A DNA stretch of 20,225 bases from Acidobacteriota bacterium (GCA_003224075.1 QHYF01000059.1:1-20225); one strand, 5' to 3'. Shown: positions 7,217 through 15,293, counted from the stretch's first letter. Notes: generated by a model from the sequence alone, not told the origin. Numbers and translations are program-made.

Positions 7217-7408
7217 ATGGCACTGAAGTGTGAATTCTGCGGCAAAGCGCCGCACTACGGGAATGTGATCAGCCACGCGAATAACACGCGGCGGCGCCGG
7301 TGGAATCCCAATCTGAAGCGCGTGCGCGCGGTTGTTGCCGGCGTCAAGAAGCACGTCCGTGTTTGCACCGCTTGCATCCGTGCCGGCCGAGTGAAGAAAG
7401 TCGCCTGA
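7217..7408 (+). CDS. rpmB: 50S ribosomal protein bL28
   Basis: 63 residues, the usual length for bL28. It starts MALKCEFCGKAPHYGN and carries the typical HANNTRRRRWNPNL segment that contacts 23S rRNA. It is the zinc-binding C+ form: Cys5-x2-Cys8 and Cys50-x2-Cys53 make a four-cysteine site. bL28 is a late-assembling protein of the large subunit near the exit site. ATG at 7217 has AGGA about 6 nt upstream. The gene is followed 52 nt later by the likely start of the parvulin lipoprotein gene and may share its transcript. A paralogue lacking cysteines could exist elsewhere for zinc starvation; that is not visible here. Confidence 0.97.
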   Translation: MALKCEFCGKAPHYGNVISHANNTRRRRWNPNLKRVRAVVAGVKKHVRVCTACIRAGRVKKVA

Positions 7409-7460
7409 GATTCCAATCTTGAACCTACCAGTTGCGAACCTGCGATTCGTGGGGCGTCCA

Positions 7461-8558
7461 ATGGACCACTCAAAAGGGCGGAAGGGCAGAGTAGCCTTGC
7501 TGTCGCTCGCGGCAATGCTGTTCGCCGTCGCGGCCGGCTGCAACAGGCAGGCGCAGCATGCTCCGGACGTGTGGGCGGTGGTGAACGGGAAAGAGATCAA
7601 GCGCGAAGAAATCGACAAGTACTATCGCACGCGGGTAAATCCCGAGGGGCAGGAGCCTTCACAGGAAGAGGCGCTTTCGCTCAAGCTGAATGTGCTGGAT
7701 GAGCTGATCAACAACGAGATTCTGCTCGAACGCGCCAAGAAACTCAATCTCGAAGCCAGCGACGGCGAGGTGGAAGACAAGTTTACCGAACTGAAGAGCC
7801 CTTACACGGAAGATGAATTCCAGCGGCGATTGAAAGAGCAAGGCGCCACGGTGGAGGACTTGAAGAGCGACCTACGGCGCCAGCTTTCAATCCAGAAGCT
7901 GCTGAATCGCGAGGTGGTGGCAAAGATTTCGATCAGCGATCAGGACGTTTCTGATTTTTACAACGCGAACCGGCCGCAGTTCAATGTGGCCGAACCGCAG
8001 TACCACATCGCCCAGATCCTGGTGACACCCAGGAAAGAACAACAGATCCGCAACCGCAAGAACGACGACGCCACCAACGAAGCCGAGGCCCAACGCAAGG
8101 TGAAGATGCTGATGGACCGGCTCGACAGCGGCGCCGATTTCGCACAATTGGCGATGGATTATTCCGAAGACATGAACACGGCAGGGACGGGCGGCGACCT
8201 GGGATATGTGCCGGAGTCGGCGCTGAATCAATCCGACCCGGCGTTGAAGAGGATTGTTCTTGGAATGAAACCGGGACAGGTGAGCCAGCCGATCCAGCTA
8301 AAGGAAGGCTATCGGATCCTGAAGCTGATCACGCGCGAGTCACCGGGACTGCGTGGGATCAGCGACCCGCAAGTGCAGCAAACGATCCGCGATACGCTGC
8401 GGAATCGCAAGGAACAATTGCTGCGCTCGGCGTATCTGGCGATCGCGCGCGATGAAGCGCGGGTGACCAATTACCTGGCGCAACAGGTGATCGAAGCCGC
8501 TGGCAAATTGCCGGACGCCGCGAAAACTGTCGTGCCCCCGAGGTCCATCGGACACTAA
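7461..8558 (+). CDS. SurA/PrsA-like peptidyl-prolyl isomerase lipoprotein
   Basis: 365 residues from ATG 7461. A TTG start at 7419 would add 14 residues, but the ATG places a compact lipoprotein signal right after it, with lipobox AAGC and Cys27. Mature order: an N-terminal SurA-like chaperone region (about 37-170) beginning DVWAVVNGKEIKREEIDKYY, rich in helices and with conserved VLDELINNEILLERAKK, then one parvulin rotamase domain (about 180-291) containing YHIAQILV, FAQLAMDYSED, GGDLGYVPES and GQVSQPIQLKEGYRILKL. The C-terminal 70 residues are helical. It should catalyse cis-trans Xaa-Pro isomerisation and chaperone outer-membrane or secreted proteins from a lipid anchor. It follows rpmB, perhaps cotranscribed, and converges with the biotin carrier gene. 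Confidence 0.92.
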   Translation: MDHSKGRKGRVALLSLAAMLFAVAAGCNRQAQHAPDVWAVVNGKEIKREEIDKYYRTRVNPEGQEPSQEEALSLKLNVLDELINNEILLERAKKLNLEASDGEVEDKFTELKSPYTEDEFQRRLKEQGATVEDLKSDLRRQLSIQKLLNREVVAKISISDQDVSDFYNANRPQFNVAEPQYHIAQILVTPRKEQQIRNRKNDDATNEAEAQRKVKMLMDRLDSGADFAQLAMDYSEDMNTAGTGGDLGYVPESALNQSDPALKRIVLGMKPGQVSQPIQLKEGYRILKLITRESPGLRGISDPQVQQTIRDTLRNRKEQLLRSAYLAIARDEARVTNYLAQQVIEAAGKLPDAAKTVVPPRSIGH

Positions 8559-8640
8559 ACCGGCGGTCATCTCCCGCCCAGAGCCGTCAACTAAAACAGA
8601 CGGAATAATCGGAAACACTCCTACGCAAAAGCTTCTGGTC

Positions 8641-8652
8641 GAGGCTTGCCTC
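8641..8652. repeat. Short palindrome at the end of the biotin carrier gene
   Basis: GAGGC-TT-GCCTC is a perfect inverted repeat that overlaps the stop codon of the biotin carrier gene, between convergent genes. It has no T-tract on either side, so it is at best a weak or Rho-assisted end. Confidence 0.25.
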
Positions 8653-9163
8653 AACAAACAGCAGCGAGGACTTCGCCCGCGTTGACCGGCTGGCCTTCCT
8701 GGACAAACACGCGCTCCACGGTGCCGCTCTTGGGTGAGCGGATTTCGTTCTGCATCTTCATAGCTTCGACGACGAGAAGCCCCTGGCCGGCTTCGACGCG
8801 GTCGCCCGTTTTTACGAGGAGACGCACGACTTTGCCGGGCATGGGCGCGGTGATTTGCTGGCGGCCTTCGGCTTCGGCGCTGCCGTGGCGGCTGCCGCGC
8901 CAAGCCCGAGGATCGATGACTTCGGCCGTAAATTCCAATCCGCCCGTCTGGAGTCTCAATTTGCCGTCCACGGAAGGCGCCACACAAATTTCATAGGATT
9001 GACCCGCGAGCAGAATCGAGAGTGTGTTTGGAGCGACCTCAACGGCATCGGCGGCCACGGGACGGCCATCGAGTGTGACGCGCCAGCCTGCGTCGTCGCG
9101 TTCGAGTTCGACGATGCGAGTTGTTTTTCCGGCTTGCCCGTCGAGTTGAACTTCGAATTTCAT
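8651..9163 (-). CDS. Biotin carboxyl carrier protein of an acyl-CoA carboxylase
   Basis: 170 residues. The C-terminal biotinyl domain (about 101-170) contains APMPGKVVRLLVKTGDRVEAGQ and the biotinylation site EAMKM with Lys136, closed by EGQPVNAGEVLA. The N-terminal 100 residues form a beta-rich part like the region preceding the carrier domain in propionyl- and methylcrotonyl-CoA carboxylase alpha chains, probably contacting the carboxyltransferase. It carries carboxybiotin between the biotin carboxylase and the carboxyltransferase. Its ATG overlaps the TGA of the biotin carboxylase gene (ATGA), implying translational coupling and balanced amounts. In many relatives this domain is fused to the carboxylase; here it is separate. 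The protein ends in Cys170, directly after the domain. Confidence 0.93.
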   Translation of the reverse strand: MKFEVQLDGQAGKTTRIVELERDDAGWRVTLDGRPVAADAVEVAPNTLSILLAGQSYEICVAPSVDGKLRLQTGGLEFTAEVIDPRAWRGSRHGSAEAEGRQQITAPMPGKVVRLLVKTGDRVEAGQGLLVVEAMKMQNEIRSPKSGTVERVFVQEGQPVNAGEVLAAVC

Positions 9164-10692
9164 GGCGTGCGGTCGAGTTGTTGACGGCGGCCCTCAAGTT
9201 TCCAGCGGGAAGGCCCCGCATCGGCGGGCGGAGTGACAAAGGATGCCGCGCTGGATTGCGTGGCGTGCCAGATGGCAGCTGCGATGGTGGCGGCATCGAA
9301 AGCTCCGGTGTCCTGGTCCTCCCCATTCGCAAAAGATGCGGCGGATCGCGGCCGCCGGAGCAATTCATCGAGCCAGCGCGTGTGAATTTCGCCGCGCAGA
9401 AAGTCGGGCTCGCTGAGGATGCGGCGGAAAAGGCCTGCATTGGTCTTGATGCCCGTGATCGCGTACTCCTCGAGAGCACGGCGAAGGCGGGCAATGGTTT
9501 CCTCGCGGCTGTTGCCCCAGGCGATGAGTTTGCTGAGAAGCGGATCGTAATCGTTCGGCACGCTCCAGCCTTCGTAGACGCCTTCATCGAGACGAATGCC
9601 CGGGCCACTGGGGGCGTGGCGCGACAGAATCTTGCCAGGTGAAGGAAAGAAATTGTTGTCCGGGTCCTCGGCGTACAGGCGAACCTCAATGGCGTGGCCG
9701 CGCGGTGTGATGCTTTCCCATGCAAAGGGCAAACGATGGCCGGCGGCGATGGCGATCTGAAGTTTGACGAGATCGAGGCCGGTGACCTGTTCGGTGACAG
9801 GATGCTCGACTTGCAGGCGCGTGTTCACTTCCAAAAAATAAAAATTAACGCTTGCGTCGACTAGGAATTCGACGGTGCCGGCGTTGACGTAGCCGCCGGC
9901 GCGCGCCAACCGCACCGCGGCTTCGCTCATTTTTTTGCGCAGCTCGGGCGTCACGATTGGCGAAGGGGCTTCTTCGACGACCTTTTGGTGACGACGTTGC
10001 ACGGAGCATTCCCGTTCGCCGAGCGAAACAACGCGCCCGTGGGCGTCCGCAAAAATCTGAATCTCAATGTGACGCGGGCGCTCCAGATATTTTTCCAAAT
10101 AGAGCCGCGCATCGCCGAAAGCGTTCATTGCTTCCGAAGAAGCATCGCGATACGCGGATTCAAATTCGACGTCGCTATAGACCAGGCGCATGCCCTTGCC
10201 GCCGCCCCCCGCGATTGCTTTCAATAAAATGGGGTAACCCATGCTTTGCGCCAGAGCCTGCGCTTCGGCGGGTTTTCCGATAGGATCGTTCGTGCCGGGA
10301 ACCGTGGGAACATCGGCGCGGCGCGCGAGTTGGCGCGCGGCGGTTTTTGAGCCGAGGGCTTCCATGGCGTCGGCTGGCGGTCCGATGAAAGTGAAACCTG
10401 CATCCATGCAAGCGCGAGGCAGCGCGGCGTTCTCCGAGAGAAATCCGTAACCGGGATGGACGGCGTCGCAACCCGTGCGGCGCGCGACGTCCACGAGCTT
10501 GTCGATGCGAAGATAGCTTTCGCGCGAGGGAGCCGGACCGATGGCATAAGCCTCATTGGCCAGGCGGACGTGGAGCGATTTGCGGTCGGCGTCGCTGAAG
10601 ACGGCGACGGATTGAATGCCGAGTTCGCGGCAGGCGCGGATAATGCGCACCGCGATCTCACCGCGATTGGCAATCAGAATTTTCTTGAACAT
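9160..10692 (-). CDS. Biotin carboxylase subunit of acyl-CoA carboxylase
   Basis: 510 residues from ATG 10692; the frame opens upstream, but the family start MFKKILIANRGEIAVRI fixes the N-terminus. Order: biotin carboxylase N-domain (1-115), ATP-grasp with glycine loop KAIAGGGGKGM (158-168), RRHQKVVEEAPSP (233-245) and EVNTRLQVEHPVTE with Arg292 equivalent to the catalytic Arg of E. coli AccC, then the C-domain to about 450. It carboxylates biotin using ATP and bicarbonate. The last 60 residues form an Ala-rich tail that resembles the linker to the carrier domain in fused alpha chains. It overlaps the carrier gene by 4 nt. The length and tail argue for the propionyl/methylcrotonyl type rather than fatty-acid AccC, but substrate is decided by the carboxyltransferase. 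Confidence 0.95.
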   Translation of the reverse strand: MFKKILIANRGEIAVRIIRACRELGIQSVAVFSDADRKSLHVRLANEAYAIGPAPSRESYLRIDKLVDVARRTGCDAVHPGYGFLSENAALPRACMDAGFTFIGPPADAMEALGSKTAARQLARRADVPTVPGTNDPIGKPAEAQALAQSMGYPILLKAIAGGGGKGMRLVYSDVEFESAYRDASSEAMNAFGDARLYLEKYLERPRHIEIQIFADAHGRVVSLGERECSVQRRHQKVVEEAPSPIVTPELRKKMSEAAVRLARAGGYVNAGTVEFLVDASVNFYFLEVNTRLQVEHPVTEQVTGLDLVKLQIAIAAGHRLPFAWESITPRGHAIEVRLYAEDPDNNFFPSPGKILSRHAPSGPGIRLDEGVYEGWSVPNDYDPLLSKLIAWGNSREETIARLRRALEEYAITGIKTNAGLFRRILSEPDFLRGEIHTRWLDELLRRPRSAASFANGEDQDTGAFDAATIAAAIWHATQSSAASFVTPPADAGPSRWKLEGRRQQLDRTP

Positions 10693-10756
10693 ATGCTTCT
10701 GGAGATGCAGCGGGATTCTAGCATGCGGGCTGGCAAGGGGAAGCACGCGCATAGGC

Positions 10757-10786
10757 TTGCGTGCCGAATCGTTTGCGGTGTACTAA
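10757..10786 (+). promoter_or_regulatory. Possible promoter of the S9 peptidase gene
   Basis: TTGCGT (10757-10762) and TACTAA (10781-10786) lie 18 bp apart, with TACTAAAAT as an AT-rich -10 region in otherwise GC-rich sequence. A transcript would begin about 25 nt before the ATG at 10818. The 125-bp gap is divergent and must also hold the biotin carboxylase promoter. Confidence 0.35.
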
Positions 10787-10817
10787 AATGCGGCGACTCT
10801 GTGGGTGGAGGATAGAA

Positions 10818-12758
10818 ATGAAGAAAAGACTGCTTTTGTTTTTGGCAGGGATGCTGCTTGCGGCAGTGTATGCGTCCGCGCAAGAGGCGGTCATCGCACC
10901 GCCCGAAAATCTGATCGTCGACGGGGTGCCGCAGATTCCCGCATCACTGGCGGAAACAGCGGGGCGATATGGATCTTTTCGAAGCGCCAATCTCGCCGAT
11001 TGGCATCCCGTGAAACGCGAGATGCTGATCGCCACGCGGTTTGCGGAAACGCCCCAACTACACCTGGTGAAAATGCCGGAAGGAGCGCGGCAGCAACTGA
11101 CGTTCTTCGCGGATTCCGTGGGGGCCGGGCGATTCCATCCAAATGGCGGCGATTACATTGTGTTCGCAAAAGATATCGGCGGCGGCGAGTGGTATCAACT
11201 CTACCGCTACGACATGAAGGCAGGAAACGTGACGCTGCTGACGGACGGCAAGTCGCGCAACCTGCCGGGTCCGTGGTCGTCCGATGGCGACCGCATCGCG
11301 TACATGTCCACGCGGCGAACGAGAAAAGATACGGACCTATGGGTGATGAACCCCGGCGATCCGCAAACGGATCATTTGCTGACGCAATTGGCGGGCGGCG
11401 GCTGGCAACCGGAAGATTGGTCGCCGGATGACAAAAAGATCCTTCTGAAGGAGGAGATTTCGATCAATGAATCGTACTTGTGGCTCGTGGACACCACAAC
11501 AGGCGAGAAGATCGAGCTGACGCCGAGAAATGCGGCAGAGAAAGTATCGTATGGGGAAGCGCGCTTCAGCAAGGATGGCAAGGGGATTTACGTCACGACG
11601 GACAGAGATTCGGAGTTTCGCCGGCTCGCGTACCTGGACCTGGCAACAAAGCAACCAAGTTATCTGACCAAGTCGATTCATTGGGACGTGGAGACGTTCG
11701 ACTTGACGCACGATGGAAAGATGTTGGCCTTTGTGACGAACGAAGAAGGCATGAGCGTTTTGCATGTGAGGGACACAGCCACCGGAAAGGAGATGCCACT
11801 TCCAGTTTTGCCGGCGGGAGTGATGGGCGGGGTGCGCTGGCACAAGAATGGCCACGAACTCGGCTTTTCGCTTAACAATGCGCGGGGGCCGGGTGACTGT
11901 TATTCCTTGGATGTGGCCACCGGAAAATTTGAACGCTGGACGACCAGTGAAACGGCCGTGAAAACGGAATCATTTCCGCAAGCGGAGCTGGTGCGGTGGA
12001 AAAGTTTCGACGGCAAGATGATCTCTGGATTCTTGTACAAACCGCCCGCGAAGTTTACCGGCAAACGGCCAGTATTGGTGGAGATTCACGGCGGTCCGGA
12101 AGGTCAATCGCAGCCGAGGTTCCTGGGCCGCAGCGATTATTTTTTGAACGAACTGGGGATTGTGTTGATCTATCCGAACGTCCGCGGGTCGACGGGATAC
12201 GGAAAGACGTTCTCGCTGCTGGACAATGGATTCAAGCGCGAAGACACCTACAAGGACATCAACGCGCTGTTCGACTGGATTGGGACGAGGCCGGATCTCG
12301 ACGCGGAGCGCATTGCCGTGACCGGCGGGAGTTACGGCGGGCACATGACGCTGGCCGTTGCGACGTTTTATAACGACCGCATCCGCTGCTCGATTGATAT
12401 CGTTGGCCCGTCGAACCTGGTGACGCTCCTCGAGCACACCGAAGCGTACCGGCGCGACCTGCGGCGCGTGGAGTACGGTGACGAGCGCGATCCGAAGATG
12501 CGCGAATACTTGGAAAAAATCGCCCCGATGAATAACGCTGAGAAAATCAAAAAGCCGATGTTTGTCATCGCCGGCAAAAACGACCCGCGCGTGCCGCTGA
12601 GCGAGTCACAACAAATTGCCGAGGCGCTGAAAAAGCAGGGCACGCCGGTGTGGTATCTGATGGCCAAGGACGAAGGCCACGGCTTCCGCAAAAAACCCAA
12701 CCAGGATTTTCAGTTCTACGCCACCGTGGAATTCTTGCAGGAGCACCTACTGCAGTGA
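10818..12758 (+). CDS. Exported S9 family prolyl-oligopeptidase-type peptidase
   Basis: 646 residues from ATG 10818, chosen because GGAGG lies 7 nt upstream and a clean Sec signal follows (KKRLLLFLAGMLLAAVYASA, cleavage before Gln22). Residues about 50-390 form a beta-propeller of WD40-like/TolB-type blades with repeated WSSDGDRIAYMS, WSPDDKKILLK and FSKDGKGIYVTT patterns. Residues 400-646 are an alpha/beta hydrolase with catalytic Ser505 in GGSYGG, Asp589 in KNDPRVP and His621 in DEGHGF. The oxyanion region HGGPEGQS and NVRGSTGYG are typical of S9C acylaminoacyl/dipeptidyl peptidases. It likely degrades short peptides in the periplasm, with the propeller excluding folded proteins. It lies between two gene sets of one carboxylase, on the opposite strand. 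Confidence 0.94.
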   Translation: MKKRLLLFLAGMLLAAVYASAQEAVIAPPENLIVDGVPQIPASLAETAGRYGSFRSANLADWHPVKREMLIATRFAETPQLHLVKMPEGARQQLTFFADSVGAGRFHPNGGDYIVFAKDIGGGEWYQLYRYDMKAGNVTLLTDGKSRNLPGPWSSDGDRIAYMSTRRTRKDTDLWVMNPGDPQTDHLLTQLAGGGWQPEDWSPDDKKILLKEEISINESYLWLVDTTTGEKIELTPRNAAEKVSYGEARFSKDGKGIYVTTDRDSEFRRLAYLDLATKQPSYLTKSIHWDVETFDLTHDGKMLAFVTNEEGMSVLHVRDTATGKEMPLPVLPAGVMGGVRWHKNGHELGFSLNNARGPGDCYSLDVATGKFERWTTSETAVKTESFPQAELVRWKSFDGKMISGFLYKPPAKFTGKRPVLVEIHGGPEGQSQPRFLGRSDYFLNELGIVLIYPNVRGSTGYGKTFSLLDNGFKREDTYKDINALFDWIGTRPDLDAERIAVTGGSYGGHMTLAVATFYNDRIRCSIDIVGPSNLVTLLEHTEAYRRDLRRVEYGDERDPKMREYLEKIAPMNNAEKIKKPMFVIAGKNDPRVPLSESQQIAEALKKQGTPVWYLMAKDEGHGFRKKPNQDFQFYATVEFLQEHLLQ

Positions 12759-12774
12759 ACTACACCTCTTTTGG

Positions 12775-12860
12775 GGCCAAATCCTCAATAGCTGGGGCGC
12801 AGCGTGCTGCGTCGCTACAAAAAACTAAGGAAGATTCCTCGCTTGGCTCGGAATGACGAG
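12775..12860. repeat. Palindromic intergenic repeat between convergent genes
   Basis: Two palindromic modules are visible: CGCAGC-GT-GCTGCG at 12798-12811, and ATTCC (12834-12838) opposite GGAAT (12850-12854) around TCGCTTGGCTC. This wording (GGGGCGCAGC..GCTGCG, then AGATTCCTCGCTT..CTCGGAATGAC) resembles a multi-copy intergenic family I know from acidobacterial genomes; copy number was not checked. The element lies between the 3' ends of the S9 peptidase and pccB-like genes, where it may act as a bidirectional transcript end. Confidence 0.5.
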
Positions 12861-12897
12861 TACGTGTGTGTTTGTGTCACGAGCTCACAGTGACTTC

Positions 12898-14487
12898 CTA
12901 AAGCGGGATGTTGCCGTGTTTCTTGTGCGGATTGGTGTCGCGCTTGTTTTCCAGGGCGCGGAGAGCGGTGATGATGCGGGCGCGACTGTCGGCAGGCTCG
13001 ATGACAGTGTCAATGTAACCGCGTTCGGCGGCGACGAAGGGATTGGCGAAGCGGTCGCGAAATTCGGCGATTTTTTCCTGGCGAACCTTTCCGCGCTCGG
13101 ATTCGGGGACCTTCGCCAGTTCACGTTTGTAAACAATATCCACGGCGCCTTCGGGGCCCATGACGGCGATTTCCGCCGTGGGCCAGGCAAAGTTGGCGTC
13201 CGTTCGAATGTGTTTCGAGGCCATGACGCAGTATGCGCCGCCGTAGGCCTTGCGCGTGATGACGGTGATTTTCGGCACCGTGGCTTCGGCGAAAGCGAAG
13301 AGCAGCTTCGCCCCATGCTTGATGATGCCGCCGAACTCTTGTTGCGTGCCCGGGAGAAAACCGGGTACGTCTTCAAAGGTGATCAATGGAATGTTGAAGG
13401 CGTCGCAGAAACGCACGAAGCGCGCGCCTTTCACGGAAGCGTTGATATCGAGAACGCCCGCCAAAAAAGCAGGTTGATTGCCGACGATGCCGACGGGACG
13501 GCCGTCGAGGCGCGCAAGGCCCACGACGAGATTCTTCGCGTAGTGTTCGTGGACTTCGAAGAAGTAGCCGTCGTCGACGATCGAGTGGATGGCGTCTTTG
13601 ATGTCGTAAGGTCTCTGCGGATCGAGTGGAACGAGAGTGTTGAGCGATTCGTCGCGGCGAGTTGCCGGGTCCGATGTGACGCGGCGCGGAGGATCGTCCA
13701 AATTGTTCGAAGGGAGAAAACTGATCAGCTCGCGGATCATAGCCAGGCAATCGGCATCATCCCGCGCGACGAAGTGCGCGACACCGCTTTTTTCGTTGTG
13801 GGTCATCGCGCCGCCGAGCTCCTGCTTGGTGACTTCTTCGTGCGTAACGGTCTTGATGACGTCCGGCCCGGTGACAAACATGTAAGACGTCTCTTGCGTC
13901 ATGAAAATGAAATCGGTGATGGCGGGGGAATAGACGGCGCCGCCGGCGCAGGGGCCCATGATCGCGCTAATTTGCGGAATGACACCGCTCGAAAGGGTGT
14001 TGCGCAGGAAAATATCGGCGTAACCGGCGAGCGATGCGACGCCTTCCTGAATGCGCGCGCCGCCCGAATCGTTTAGGCCGATGACGGGCGCGCCGACACG
14101 CATGGCGAGGTCCATGATTTTGCAGATTTTCTGCGCGTTGGCTTCCGAGAGCGAACCGCCGAAAACGGTGAAGTCCTGCGCGAACACATAGACCAGGCGT
14201 CCCTCGATGCGGCCGAAGCCGGTGACGAAGCCGTCGCCTGCGGGGCGCTGCTCTTGCATGCCGAAATCGACGCAGCGATGGCGGACGAATTTGTCGAGCT
14301 CCTCGAAAGTGCCTTCGTCGAGCAACAGTTGGATGCGCTCGCGCGCGGTGAGCTTGCCGGCCTTGTGTTCGCGCTCCCGGCGCTCGGGGCCGCCGCCGGC
14401 TTCCGCTTCCGCCGAAATCCGGCGAAGCTCGTCCATTCGGTCGGAGTTTTTTGCTTTAGAGGCGAGGCTACGCTTTGTCTCAGACAA
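12898..14487 (-). CDS. pccB: Acyl-CoA carboxylase carboxyltransferase (propionyl/acetyl-CoA type)
   Basis: 529 residues from TTG 14487. This start has GGAGGG at 4-6 nt spacing and overlaps the upstream small gene; the alternative ATG at 14436 has no ribosome site and would trim 17 residues. Two crotonase-fold halves are seen: GKLTARERIQLLLDEGTFEE, then acyl-CoA-site loop GPCAGGAVYSP (178-188), and the second half with biotin-site loop RKAYGGAYCVM (412-421) and AWPTAEIAVMGPEGAV. It transfers CO2 from carboxybiotin to an acyl-CoA, making methylmalonyl- or malonyl-CoA. Cys420 occupies the position of the substrate-selecting residue (Asp422 in Streptomyces PccB), so acetyl versus propionyl preference is open. 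Partner genes lie at 8651-10692. Confidence 0.93.
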   Translation of the reverse strand: MSETKRSLASKAKNSDRMDELRRISAEAEAGGGPERREREHKAGKLTARERIQLLLDEGTFEELDKFVRHRCVDFGMQEQRPAGDGFVTGFGRIEGRLVYVFAQDFTVFGGSLSEANAQKICKIMDLAMRVGAPVIGLNDSGGARIQEGVASLAGYADIFLRNTLSSGVIPQISAIMGPCAGGAVYSPAITDFIFMTQETSYMFVTGPDVIKTVTHEEVTKQELGGAMTHNEKSGVAHFVARDDADCLAMIRELISFLPSNNLDDPPRRVTSDPATRRDESLNTLVPLDPQRPYDIKDAIHSIVDDGYFFEVHEHYAKNLVVGLARLDGRPVGIVGNQPAFLAGVLDINASVKGARFVRFCDAFNIPLITFEDVPGFLPGTQQEFGGIIKHGAKLLFAFAEATVPKITVITRKAYGGAYCVMASKHIRTDANFAWPTAEIAVMGPEGAVDIVYKRELAKVPESERGKVRQEKIAEFRDRFANPFVAAERGYIDTVIEPADSRARIITALRALENKRDTNPHKKHGNIPL

Positions 14488-14723
14488 CGGGCCCTCCGGC
14501 GGAAGGGTCTTCTTTTGTGGCAAAAATACGTACGGCGAGATGCGTGGCAAGCCAAACCGTTCCCAGGAGCAGCCCGACGCCAAGGAGCAGCTCCGCGCCC
14601 ATGGCGGCGGCCCGCCTCCAGCGAGGTCACGTATTCCGTCGCCTGCACGAGAATGAACATCGCACCGAGAGTCATCGCCACGATGAGAATCGTGGTCAGG
14701 ATGGATGCGAGGACCATTTTCAT
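14480..14723 (-). pseudogene. Small two-helix membrane protein, apparently split by a one-base frameshift
   Basis: From ATG 14723 one frame encodes about 38 residues ending LVQATEYVTSLEAG, with a hydrophobic helix (VLASILTTILIVAMTLGAMF). It then loses protein character and runs on as a shadow into pccB. In the adjacent frame, ATG 14602 to TGA 14480 encodes 40 residues with a second helix (AELLLGVGLLLGTVWLATH). The whole span is 244 nt, one base more than 81 codons. Removing one base between 14600 and 14626 joins both helices into one protein of about 80 residues. The second frame ends 8 nt inside pccB (TTG overlapped by TGA), suggesting coupling. It may be a true pseudogene, an assembly error in GGCGGGCCGCCGCC, or two separate peptides. 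No function recognised. Confidence 0.45.
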
Positions 14724-14840
14724 GGGACTAGGCTCGGGCCGCGTGATGCGGCATGGAGAAGAATAGCGCAATAAGGCTCAAACCAGAACGCAGAAGACCT
14801 GCGATTATTGGCGGTGGGACCAGCGGAACCGTTTCGAGTC

Positions 14841-15293
14841 TCAGCGTAAGCCCGACCAGTCGTCGGCGACAAGAATGGAATCGCTGGGATTCGAGGGATC
14901 GTACTTGATGCTGGCGGACTGGCCGGCGACGAGACGTTCGAAGCGAATCTGGCTTTCGAGGCCCGTGATGTCCTGCGCGGTGTGATAGGTGACACCGGAA
15001 ATCGAATAACTGTACGAAACGAGCTGGCGCGGGCGCATATCTGCGAGCGGCCGGGCTCCCGCGCCGAACAAACCTTTGCGCGCCTCCTTTGATTCTGGAG
15101 GGTGCTCGGTGAGTTCGACGACCTGGCCTTCGGCAATGCGGCCGATTTGGTTTAAGTGGAGGCGACGCTCGCGTTCCGCCTCTTCGGGATCCACGGTAGG
15201 GCGGAGAAAAGCATAAACGATCATGGCCAGTGCGGCAACCGCCGCGCCAGCCAAAGCAAGTACAAGTTTCCAATCGGCGAGCAATTCTTTCAA
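14841..15293 (-). CDS. DUF3592-like membrane protein
   Basis: 150 residues. One N-terminal transmembrane helix (about 8-30, LVLALAGAAVAALAMIVYAF), then a soluble part with the DUF3592 pattern: GRIAEGQVVELTEHP, VSYSYSISGVTYHTAQDI and the ending AGQSASIKYDPSNPSDSILV, where the YDP-NP-S motif is the family hallmark. Function of this family is unknown; members usually sit in the cytoplasmic membrane with the beta-rich domain outside. The start is TTG at 15293, supported by CGGAG about 9 nt upstream and by the lack of another start before the helix. It precedes the small membrane gene and pccB on the same strand and may be transcribed with them. Confidence 0.75.
   Translation of the reverse strand: MKELLADWKLVLALAGAAVAALAMIVYAFLRPTVDPEEAERERRLHLNQIGRIAEGQVVELTEHPPESKEARKGLFGAGARPLADMRPRQLVSYSYSISGVTYHTAQDITGLESQIRFERLVAGQSASIKYDPSNPSDSILVADDWSGLR

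Noticed and set aside
6882..7223. Minus-strand open frame of 113 codons filling the rpmB upstream gap
   Set aside because: It begins inside rpmB, crosses the predicted rpmB promoter and hairpins, and has no ribosome site or recognisable domain. It cannot be excluded fully without homologues.
12853..14076. Plus-strand open frame of 407 codons opposite pccB
   Set aside because: Its composition mirrors the high-GC codon pattern of the carboxyltransferase gene; it has no signal, motif or ribosome site.
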